From Nanobdellota archaeon (GTDB lineage Archaea; Nanobdellota; Nanobdellia; Woesearchaeales; UBA583): 57,971 nucleotides of DNA. Within the stretch, counting starts at the first letter, position 1. Each line of letters begins with the position of its first letter. Below are positions 49,952 to 57,971 of the stretch, piece by piece. The notes beneath the pieces are model-generated. The model was not told where the DNA came from. It worked only from the letters and a program-made list of their open reading frames with translations, and did not search any database. Where the stretch lies: positions 1 through 57,971 of the forward strand of contig JAIUMM010000006.1 of assembly GCA_022565615.1 (NCBI GenBank), given 5' to 3'. A program made the translations under genes and the position numbers.

Positions 49952-51865
49952 TTATTTTTCAATATTGTATATTAAATGCATCATTTCAATATATAGAGCA
50001 AGTGACCATGTTTGTGCTACACACCCTCTTGTTTGCATATGACTTGCTGAACTTACTTCTGCAATATGTCCAAATGCTCCTTTAAATAATAATTGTTTTG
50101 TAAGAGAAGTTGAAATCTTAGTAATTTCCTCTTTAAACTCATCACTATTGCAATGGTACAAACACATAGCACAAATTGCATTCATAAAATACCACGAATC
50201 TCCTTGATGGTAACTAATATCATCTCCTCCGGTGTAATTTTGTTGAAACCTTGTATCATATTTTGATAGGGAAGAGATTCCTCCCCAGTTTAAATATAAA
50301 TGGGTGAGTGTTTTTCTAAATATTATTTTCCATTCTTCTTGAGTACACAAATCTGGATAATTATAATATGCTAAAAATGTATCACAAGTAATTGTTTGAG
50401 TATTAGGTTCATCAACTAAGAGATTATTTTGTAAATATACTGCCCTAATGTGAAGTTTAAAATCATTTTCAAAATCTAAAAACTCTTCACATTTAGTAGT
50501 GTAGCCTAATATCTTTGAGAGAATTGCAAGAGTTGAAATTGTATTTAACATTGATACTTGAAGAGCAACTGGTGATTTAACCCAATCAATTGTATCTCTC
50601 CACCATTCTGCTTTTTCAACTTCTAATAATTCTTTATCAGAATTCCATCTTGTTTTCATAACTCCATTAAAGACTTTGAGTAAACTTTCATAAAATAATT
50701 CAATAGTTCCATTATAAAGTAAGTCCTCAAGCCCTTTTTCTTTTTCAATATAAAAAATATAATCTTCAATTCTCTTTGAGAGTAAAAGAGGAGCATCTAT
50801 ACTATTTAGAGATCCTTCTTGATGAAGAAGTCTTGGAAACTCTCCTTCATCATTAATTATATTACAAAGTTCAACGAGTTTTTCTTCAACAAGTTTAATT
50901 TCACCAATTTCTAAAAATGCACGCAAAGAAAATACTTCATCTCTACTCCATTCTTGAAAAAACCAAGGATATCCTGCAATAATTGAAGGATGAGGGAGTT
51001 TAGAGTCTTTAATTACAAAATCAAAAATTTTTCTTTTAGCAATATCATATCCTAGCTGAGTTTGCATACTTAGAGGAATTACTGATGTTGATTTACCAAA
51101 ACTCTCTTCATCAATTCCTTTTTCAACTTCTTCAATAATATGTTCAAAATTATCCATAATAATTAATTGTTCAAAAACTTCTTCTTTTGAAGTTGAATAT
51201 CCTACATGTATTTTTTTATGCGTATTTTGAATATCAATTTGAAGAGCTCTAAATATAAACTCTTTTGAATCAAGTCCTCTTAGAGCATCATAAAAATATT
51301 CTTTTTCAATCCATTGATTTAATTCTTCATATACTAAATTTTGAGTTTTAATTCCAATATATACTTTTAAATCCTCTTTTTTACTCTCTTCATTAGTTTT
51401 AGTAAATTCGATAAATAAAATTCCTTCTTCTAGATATATTTTATACTCTTTACCAAATTTAGAAAAATCTGCAAATCTTCTTATGTCTAAATCAAGAGTA
51501 ATTTTTGAATCTATATTACTCTCAAAAATAAATCCACCATTTGGTGAAATTGTAATTTTTTCAAATCCAATAATTGAATCATCATTTTCATAATAGGGAG
51601 ATGAAAATTCTTTTGTAATTGAGTATTCTTGAACTTCAACATTTTTAGTTTTATATTCAAGAGTTCCAAACCAATCAATTATTTTAATTAATTCATGATT
51701 TAAATTATCTCTTTTAAAAAAACCAAATGATTTACAACTACTATGCTCAAGAGATTGAACAATACAATCCCCTTTTTGATTAGTAAGAACATAAGAGAAT
51801 AAATCATCAGATTCTTTTTGCGTAAATGAAACAACTTGTTTTGCAATTTTGTACCTAATATCCAT
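49952..51865 (-). CDS. glycogen debranching enzyme / amylo-alpha-1,6-glucosidase-like protein
   Basis: AGYPWFFQEWSRDEVFSLRAFLEIG, GEFPRLL, LNSIDAPLLL, NYTGGDDISYHQGDSWYFMNAI. Confidence 0.8.
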   Translation of the reverse strand: MDIRYKIAKQVVSFTQKESDDLFSYVLTNQKGDCIVQSLEHSSCKSFGFFKRDNLNHELIKIIDWFGTLEYKTKNVEVQEYSITKEFSSPYYENDDSIIGFEKITISPNGGFIFESNIDSKITLDLDIRRFADFSKFGKEYKIYLEEGILFIEFTKTNEESKKEDLKVYIGIKTQNLVYEELNQWIEKEYFYDALRGLDSKEFIFRALQIDIQNTHKKIHVGYSTSKEEVFEQLIIMDNFEHIIEEVEKGIDEESFGKSTSVIPLSMQTQLGYDIAKRKIFDFVIKDSKLPHPSIIAGYPWFFQEWSRDEVFSLRAFLEIGEIKLVEEKLVELCNIINDEGEFPRLLHQEGSLNSIDAPLLLSKRIEDYIFYIEKEKGLEDLLYNGTIELFYESLLKVFNGVMKTRWNSDKELLEVEKAEWWRDTIDWVKSPVALQVSMLNTISTLAILSKILGYTTKCEEFLDFENDFKLHIRAVYLQNNLLVDEPNTQTITCDTFLAYYNYPDLCTQEEWKIIFRKTLTHLYLNWGGISSLSKYDTRFQQNYTGGDDISYHQGDSWYFMNAICAMCLYHCNSDEFKEEITKISTSLTKQLLFKGAFGHIAEVSSASHMQTRGCVAQTWSLALYIEMMHLIYNIEK

Positions 51866-52013
51866 ATTTTCTTTTAAATATCTCAGTATAAAATATTATA
51901 TAACTATTTCAAAGGAGATAAAATAAATAATTGAAGAGAGATAATTTAACTAAAACTAAAACTTAAAAAATATAACTAATTATAGATAAACAAAACAAAT
52001 AAAAAGTTAATTT

Positions 52014-52751
52014 TTAATTTTCTGCTATTATTGTATCATACATTATTTTATCAATTGCTTTTGCAAAATCAACAGCTGTGGAGTTTGCATTAATTAAAAT
52101 ACAATTAGGAAATTCTTCAGGAATTACAACTCCAATTTCACTAGCATTATAATTATAAATAATTACAGCTTGGTTTTCATTTGAGAGTTCACAATTAGTA
52201 GTATTATTAATTGTAATAAAATTATGTTCATTGAGTCTAATTCCTTGAATATGTCTTAAGTATGCTGCAAATTTACCACTCGTTTTAATTAAAAGAGCAT
52301 TTTCAGTTCTATTTTCTAAAATATCAGGAGTTGCAAGCATAATATTAAAATTTGTTTCAAACCAATCATTTGTAATATCTTGTCTAAAATTAAATCCTTC
52401 AAGAGTAGATAAATCAAAAGCGAATTCTACATTTGCCTGCCCACCTCTGTATGCTTGTGCAGAATAGATAAATCCTTCATCTTCAATTCCCATTTCTTTA
52501 TACACATTAAAAAGAGGATCTTGTTGTCTATCATCAAAATACTCAAAAGCAAAATATACTGCAACAAAGAAGAGTAATGTTGCTCCAAATATAATTACAT
52601 ATTCCCAAATTCCATCTTTTTCTTCTTCTTTATTTTTATCTCTTGCTTTAATAGTTTTAATTTCTCTTTGAGTTTTATTAGAACTATTAGTTTTATTAAG
52701 AGATTTTTGAGGTTCTTGAGTTTGTTTATTTATTTTATCTTTTAAAACCAT
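52014..52751 (-). CDS. single-pass membrane protein, appears paralogous to 24133..24747
   Basis: Charged N-terminus, one TM, C-terminal CELSNENQAVIIYNYNASE..FPNCILINANST. Confidence 0.55.
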   Translation of the reverse strand: MVLKDKINKQTQEPQKSLNKTNSSNKTQREIKTIKARDKNKEEEKDGIWEYVIIFGATLLFFVAVYFAFEYFDDRQQDPLFNVYKEMGIEDEGFIYSAQAYRGGQANVEFAFDLSTLEGFNFRQDITNDWFETNFNIMLATPDILENRTENALLIKTSGKFAAYLRHIQGIRLNEHNFITINNTTNCELSNENQAVIIYNYNASEIGVVIPEEFPNCILINANSTAVDFAKAIDKIMYDTIIAEN

Positions 52752-52851
52752 CTTATAATGTATTAAGAAGTTCTAATTTTTAAATATACTTATTATTAAA
52801 TCTGAAAATTATTAAAAGAAATATTGTAAAATGGATACTGTTATATTATAT

Positions 52852-53214
52852 TTATTGATTAAATAATAAAATTTCAATTTGTTCAGGGTTCATTTTCAAC
52901 TCTTTTACTTTTTTAGAAGGTCCAATTACTGTAATTCCTACTTCATATTTTAATAAAAATGTAGCAAGTTTAAACCTAAGTCTATCAAAAAATGAAGAAT
53001 TGTGTTTAACATTTAAAAAAGCAATATCAATTCCACTAAACGTTTCATTAACATGCTTTAAACTTTTAGAAGTAAGAGCTAATTCTTCTTCATTTGTAAG
53101 CCTTCCTTCAAGAATTACTAAACTTCCATCTTTTACCATTTTATAGATTTTATCAATTTTTTTAGTTGAATCCATAGAGGAAATAATTGAATTTGAAATA
53201 ATTTTAACGTCCAT
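52852..53214 (-). CDS. DUF2073-like protein
   Basis: EGRLTNEEELALTSKSLKHVNETFSGIDIAFL, FRLKLATFLLKYEVGITVIGPSKKVKELK-like sequence, next to an Era-like GTPase as in other archaea. Confidence 0.75.
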   Translation of the reverse strand: MDVKIISNSIISSMDSTKKIDKIYKMVKDGSLVILEGRLTNEEELALTSKSLKHVNETFSGIDIAFLNVKHNSSFFDRLRFKLATFLLKYEVGITVIGPSKKVKELKMNPEQIEILLFNQ

Positions 53215-53220
53215 TTTTAA

Positions 53221-53847
53221 TTAATTTAATTGCTTAAATACCTCCTTATATAATTCCTCAAGATTCTCACCAGTCACAGCACTTACACCTACAAGAGGAT
53301 AATCTGGAAATACTAGTTTTATTTTATCTACACTTGCATTTTTCAAATCAATTTTATTTGCAACAATAATTATTTTTTTATCTTTTGCAACTAAATTACC
53401 AATAAGAGTAATATTTACTTGTGAATAAGGATTTATAGTTGCATCAAGCACAACTAATACGCAATCAACTTTTTCAACCCATCTAATACTTTCGATTACT
53501 CCTTGTGTAGCTTCTCTTGCTCTCTCTTTTGCATCTTGTTTTTTCATTCCTTTTTTCACAAAATCTTCAAAATCAATTTTAGTAGCAATACCTGGAGTAT
53601 CTACAAGAGCAAAGTTAATTTTTTTAGAACCTCGCTCAAGAGTTAATTCTTCAACTTTTTGAACACTTCTGGTTTCATGTTCAACTTCTGAAGTTGAAAA
53701 TGTAGTCTTTGCATCTTCTCCTAAAATATCTTTAATAATCGTATTTGCAAGAGTTGATTTTCCAGCATTAGGAGGCCCATATAATCCTAATGAGAATTCT
53801 TTTTTTTTCTTAAAAAAATTAAGAAATGAGAAAAATAGTTTTTTCAT
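53221..53847 (-). CDS. Era-like small GTP-binding protein
   Basis: GLYGPPNAGKSTLANTI, VDTPGIAT, ANKIDLKNA, VSAVTGENL. Confidence 0.88.
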   Translation of the reverse strand: MKKLFFSFLNFFKKKKEFSLGLYGPPNAGKSTLANTIIKDILGEDAKTTFSTSEVEHETRSVQKVEELTLERGSKKINFALVDTPGIATKIDFEDFVKKGMKKQDAKERAREATQGVIESIRWVEKVDCVLVVLDATINPYSQVNITLIGNLVAKDKKIIIVANKIDLKNASVDKIKLVFPDYPLVGVSAVTGENLEELYKEVFKQLN

Positions 53848-53910
53848 TGTTTAATCACCAATATATAAATAATGAATAATATATTTTATAAATTTTTAGT
53901 ACTACAATTT

Positions 53911-54513
53911 TTAAAACAATTCTCTAATTTTCAAATACATTTTTTCATGTCCTTTACTATTTGGATGTAATCCATCTTCTAAATCATCTTTATGTAACAC
54001 ATTAAACATTGACACAAATTCAAGATTATGTCCTTGTGCTATCTCTTCAAGAGCAGAATTATACAATTCTGCATTTTTTTGATAAATGTACATATCTTCA
54101 AATTCATAATATGGAGTTGTTTTATTCTCATTTACAGGTGTGAGTCCAATTAATATAATTCTATTTGAAAGTTTTTGTGCTTGTTTGATGAGTAGTTTTA
54201 TATTTTGTTTGAATTCTTCAAGAGGAATTCCTAAATTAAATTTAGTTGATGTATCTTGAGCATCATTTATACCAATTGCAAAAATAACTATGTGTTCATC
54301 ATTACCTTTGTAAAATCGTGCTTGATTCTCAATTTCAAATCTTTTGAGAAGGTTTTGTGTATTATCTCCTGAAATTCCACAATTATAAACTGAAAAACTT
54401 ATCTCTTTTTTACTCTCTAAATCGATTTTAAGTCTATGTACCCATCCTCCTTTTAAGTCACTTGAACCCCATGTAATAGAATCTCCAAAAATAATAATTC
54501 TTGATTGTTTCAT
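53911..54513 (-). CDS. SGNH/GDSL hydrolase
   Basis: IIFGDSITWGS, GISGDNTQNL, IFAIGINDAQD, DGLHPNSKGHEKM. Confidence 0.9.
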   Translation of the reverse strand: MKQSRIIIFGDSITWGSSDLKGGWVHRLKIDLESKKEISFSVYNCGISGDNTQNLLKRFEIENQARFYKGNDEHIVIFAIGINDAQDTSTKFNLGIPLEEFKQNIKLLIKQAQKLSNRIILIGLTPVNENKTTPYYEFEDMYIYQKNAELYNSALEEIAQGHNLEFVSMFNVLHKDDLEDGLHPNSKGHEKMYLKIRELF

Positions 54514-54596
54514 ATTAATTTTAGGAAAGAGGAGTATTTAAAAGTTTAGAAAACAAAATTCAGATTGATAGAATAACAAAAAAGTAAAAAAATTAA

Positions 54597-57038
54597 TTAT
54601 AACTCCTCTTCCACTTCTTCTTCATTAGCAATTTTCTCAACTCTTTGCACTAAATCACCAGGTGAGAGATTTACAACTTTAACTCCTTTAGTATTTCTTC
54701 CAATAATTGAGACATCACTCACATATGTTCTAATAATTTTACCCTCTTTTGTCATCAATAATACTTCATCATCTTCTCTTACAGCTTTTAGAGTTACAAC
54801 ATTCCCATTTCTCTCATCAGCTTTAATATCAATTACACCTCTTCCAGCTCTTTTAATAGTTGGATACTCACTAATTAAAGTTCTCTTACCATATCCATTC
54901 TCACACACTGTAAGAAGAGTAGTTCCAGCTTGTGCAAGTTCCATTCCAACAACTATTTCATCATTTCTTAAGTTCATAGCTTTAACTCCTCTTGCAGTTC
55001 TTCCTAATACTGATAAATCATCTTGTTTAAACCTAATTGCAAGTCCAACGTTACTCTCAATAATTACATCTTCATGTCCTTGTGAATACATTACAGCAAG
55101 AACACTGTCTCCCTCATCAAGTCCAATAGCTCTAATTCCACCAGCTCTTGGTTTTGAGAAATTAGCAACCTCAGTTTTTTTGATAATTCCTTTTTTAGTT
55201 AAGAAAATTAAATATCCTTCGTTTAAATTTGAAATATTAATTACATTTGAAATTTTTCTACCTCTTAAATCAATATAATTAACAATAGGCCTTCCTTTTG
55301 AAATTCCAGTTGCAGTTGGAACTTCATATGCTTTCATCCAATTCACAACTCCATCACTTGTAAAAATTAAAAGAGTATCTTTAGAATTAGATACAAATAA
55401 ATCACGAACAGTATCTTCTGCTTTTATGTGTGCATTATTTCCTTTTCCTCCTCTTTTTTGTGCTCTATATGAATCAAGTGGAACTTTTTTAATATAATCA
55501 TTTTGAGTAATCATTACAACAAAGTCTTCATCTTGAATTAAATCTTCAATATTCATATCTCCAATATCTGAAATTAATTTAGTTTTTCTCTCATCTCCAA
55601 ATTTTTCCATAATTTCAATACTTTCTTGTTTGATGATTTCATACTGTCTAATATCTTTATTTAAAATATCTTCTAAATCCTTAATAGTTTCAAGGGTTTG
55701 ATTATATTCATCTCTAATTTTACCCATTTCAAGACCTGTTAATTTTTGAAGTCTCATATCTAAAATAGCTTGTGCTTGAATTTCACTAAATCCAAATTCA
55801 CTTACCAAACCTTCTTTAGCTTCAGGTCCTGATTTAGAACCTTTAATTAGTGCAATTACTCTATCAATATTATCAAGTGCTTTTGTAAGTCCTTCTAAAA
55901 TATGTAATCTCTCTTGTGCTTTTCTTAAATCAAATTGAGTTCTTTTAATAATTACATCTTTTCTAAATGCAATAAAGTGTCTTAAATAGGAACCTAGATT
56001 TAAAATTTGGGGAACACCATCTACAATTGCAAGCATTTTTGTATTAAAATTTGTTTGAAGAGTTGTAAATTTATATAATTGATTTAAAATAACATTAGGG
56101 TCAGCTTCTCTTTTAATTTCAATAACAACTCTTACTCCTCTTTTATTACTCTCATCACGAATATCAGAAATATCTTTTAATTTACCTACCTTTACAAGTT
56201 CAACAATATTATTAATTAAATTTAATTTATTTACTTGATATGGAATTTCTTCTAAAATAATTGCACTTTTCCCTCTTTCTTTTTCTTCAATTGAACATAC
56301 TGCTTTTTGAGTAATTGCACCTTCTCCTGTAATTAAGTAATCTTGAATTCCTTTATTTTTTAAAATAGTAGCACCAGTTGGAAAATCAGGTCCTTTTACA
56401 AATCCTTGTCTTACTAGCTCTTCTGTTGAAACTTGAGGATTATCAATTACATAAATTAAAGCTTGAGTTAATTCTCTTAAATTATGAGGAGGAATATTTG
56501 TAGCCATACCAACAGCAATCCCAGATGAACCATTTAGAAGTAAGTTAGGAAATTTAGCAGGCAATACTGCAGGTTCTTGAAGAGTATCATCAAAATTATT
56601 CTTCCAAGCAACAGTTTCTTTGTCAATATCTTCTAAAAATTTTTCAGAAAGCTTAGACATCCTAGCTTCAGTATAACGCATAGCAGCAGGATTATCTCCA
56701 TCTACACTTCCAAAATTACCTTGTCCATCTACAAGTAAGTATCTCACAGACCAATATTGAGCAAGTCTTACCATAGCATCATAAATTGAAGTATCACCAT
56801 GGGGGTGATACTTACCCATAACTTCTCCTACAATTCTTGCTGATTTTTTATATGCTTTATTAGAATAATTTCCAAGTTCTTTCATTGAATAAATGATTCT
56901 TCTATGAACTGGTTTTAGACCATCTTTTGCCTCAGGAAGAGCACGTCCAACAATAACACTCATAGCATATGAAAGGTATGCTTTTTTCATCTCATCTTCA
57001 ATAAAAACGTCCTTAGTTCTCAAATTACTTTCATTCAT
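54597..57038 (-). CDS. gyrA: DNA gyrase subunit A
   Basis: [77 protein letters not shown] (catalytic Tyr), C-terminal beta-pinwheel repeats and a GyrA-box-like QKRGGKG. Confidence 0.97.
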   Translation of the reverse strand: MNESNLRTKDVFIEDEMKKAYLSYAMSVIVGRALPEAKDGLKPVHRRIIYSMKELGNYSNKAYKKSARIVGEVMGKYHPHGDTSIYDAMVRLAQYWSVRYLLVDGQGNFGSVDGDNPAAMRYTEARMSKLSEKFLEDIDKETVAWKNNFDDTLQEPAVLPAKFPNLLLNGSSGIAVGMATNIPPHNLRELTQALIYVIDNPQVSTEELVRQGFVKGPDFPTGATILKNKGIQDYLITGEGAITQKAVCSIEEKERGKSAIILEEIPYQVNKLNLINNIVELVKVGKLKDISDIRDESNKRGVRVVIEIKREADPNVILNQLYKFTTLQTNFNTKMLAIVDGVPQILNLGSYLRHFIAFRKDVIIKRTQFDLRKAQERLHILEGLTKALDNIDRVIALIKGSKSGPEAKEGLVSEFGFSEIQAQAILDMRLQKLTGLEMGKIRDEYNQTLETIKDLEDILNKDIRQYEIIKQESIEIMEKFGDERKTKLISDIGDMNIEDLIQDEDFVVMITQNDYIKKVPLDSYRAQKRGGKGNNAHIKAEDTVRDLFVSNSKDTLLIFTSDGVVNWMKAYEVPTATGISKGRPIVNYIDLRGRKISNVINISNLNEGYLIFLTKKGIIKKTEVANFSKPRAGGIRAIGLDEGDSVLAVMYSQGHEDVIIESNVGLAIRFKQDDLSVLGRTARGVKAMNLRNDEIVVGMELAQAGTTLLTVCENGYGKRTLISEYPTIKRAGRGVIDIKADERNGNVVTLKAVREDDEVLLMTKEGKIIRTYVSDVSIIGRNTKGVKVVNLSPGDLVQRVEKIANEEEVEEEL

Positions 57039-57143
57039 ACTTAATTGAACTCTTTACCATTGTTAAGATTTTTGTTACTACTTGAGTTTAAATTTTAATA
57101 AATTATCAAAATATTTATATACATTTAAATTTATATATAAATT

Positions 57144-57572
57144 ATGGAATTTAGATTTGATAGAAAAACTGGATTATATATAGGAGATTTGGAGAGAATG
57201 AGTCCTGCTCAAAAAAGAGAACTTTCTCAAATCATAAATTTTTGGTCTAAAGAAGAAATAGTTCATGATACCAAGACTTTACCACATTATATGCCAAGAG
57301 ATAATTCAAAACGTAGTTTGCCACATCTAATAACTTTATGTTATTATGATGGATATATAAATCCTGTTAAAGAGATGGAGAGAATTGGTAATATTTCATA
57401 TATTGAAGATATGATGCCACAAGTTCCACTCTTTAATTATTATATTGGATTTATTCCACTTAGAAGCGGAACTTTTGGTTTATTAGAATCTATAGATCCT
57501 TTAAGAAAAAGACACGTTCCTTCAAACGTATTGCCTTTAGTTTATAGAAAAATTGGAGAAAGTGAGATTTAA
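57144..57572 (+). CDS. hypothetical protein
   Basis: 142-aa ORF divergent from gyrA, with a TATA-like stretch directly upstream. Confidence 0.5.
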   Translation: MEFRFDRKTGLYIGDLERMSPAQKRELSQIINFWSKEEIVHDTKTLPHYMPRDNSKRSLPHLITLCYYDGYINPVKEMERIGNISYIEDMMPQVPLFNYYIGFIPLRSGTFGLLESIDPLRKRHVPSNVLPLVYRKIGESEI

Positions 57573-57633
57573 TTTTTAAAAATTATCAAAATATTTATAA
57601 GGAGATATTTATGTCTATATTTATTAAAGATAT

Positions 57634-57708
57634 GTCTACGTTGGTGTAACCTGGTTAGCACAGAAGGTTGTGGTCCTTCTAGTACGGGTTCAAATCCCGT
57701 GCGTGGAC
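57634..57708 (+). tRNA. tRNA-His (GTG), with encoded G-1 and C73
   Basis: Cloverleaf by hand: acceptor TCTACGT/GCGTGGA, D arm GTGT..GCAC, anticodon arm GAAGG-TTGTGGT-CCTTC, T arm ACGGG-TTCAAAT-CCCGT; G at 57634 opposes C73. CCA not encoded. Confidence 0.95.
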
Positions 57709-57709
57709 C

Positions 57710-57716
57710 TTTTTTT
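57710..57716 (+). terminator. oligo-T terminator after tRNA-His
   Basis: TTTTTTT directly after the tRNA 3' end. Confidence 0.5.
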
Positions 57717-57749
57717 AATATAATAGTCTAGTTGTTTATTCTATTCTTT

Positions 57750-57832
57750 GCCAAGATCGCATAACCCGGTATTGCGCCACCCTGGAAAGGTGGTCCCGTT
57801 TGGGATTGTGGGTTCAAATCCCACTCTTGGCG
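57750..57832 (+). tRNA. tRNA-Ser (GGA)
   Basis: Acceptor GCCAAGA/TCTTGGC, anticodon arm CCACC-CTGGAAA-GGTGG, long variable arm TCCC-GTTT-GGGA, T arm GTGGG-TTCAAAT-CCCAC, discriminator G; CCA not encoded. Confidence 0.95.
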
Positions 57833-57971
57833 TTCAATTATAAATTTGGATTTTCTATGTTACATTTCTAGGATTTGAGCTTTAGTTCCTTTGGTGCAAA
57901 AAATCTTTGATTTTTCCGCACAAATCCCACTCTTGGCGTTCAATTATAAATTTGGATTTTCTATGTTACAT
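57815..57971. repeat. 51-bp direct repeat (57815-57865 and 57921-57971), 106-bp period, containing the tRNA-Ser 3' end
   Basis: CAAATCCCACTCTTGGCGTTCAATTATAAATTTGGATTTTCTATGTTACAT occurs identically twice; the second copy ends at the last base of the window. Confidence 0.9.

Noticed and set aside
57921-57971. Possible third tRNA gene at the window end
   Set aside because: Only the T-loop to discriminator part of tRNA-Ser is repeated; no acceptor 5' strand, D or anticodon arm precedes it.

Overview
This is a 58 kb, very AT-rich window that looks like an archaeal chromosome, probably DPANN (Woesearchaeota/Pacearchaeota-like). The placement is inferred from gene content only: S6e, L1-P0-P1 cluster, Kae1, TruD, archaeal-type CCA-adding enzyme, Era-like GTPase + DUF2073 pair, GINS-like protein, TadC/FlaJ-like secretion protein. 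Genes are dense and mostly housekeeping: nucleotide kinases, tRNA modification/processing, ribosomal proteins, gyrA, mutL, sufC, DUF59. They are interspersed with membrane-anchored or surface proteins of unknown function. Two tRNAs (His-GTG, Ser-GGA) lie at the right edge, neither with an encoded CCA. I found no CRISPR array, rRNA, transposase or phage module. The points most worth a second look are: (1) a compact structured RNA candidate at 16059-16203; (2) a competing-hairpin intergenic region at 29725-29786; (3) a UvrA that stops near the end of the UvrB-binding domain; (4) a full-length long RSH (p)ppGpp synthetase/hydrolase, tail-to-tail with a DHH/PpaC-like protein that has lost catalytic residues; (5) an LspA homologue together with a lipobox protein in an archaeon; (6) a 51-bp direct repeat of the tRNA-Ser 3' end flush with the window end; (7) two distant paralogous membrane-anchored proteins with no recognised family; (8) a two-hairpin leader in front of the L1 operon; (9) a pore-less voltage-sensor-like protein. 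All assignments were made by eye from motifs; no database search was run.
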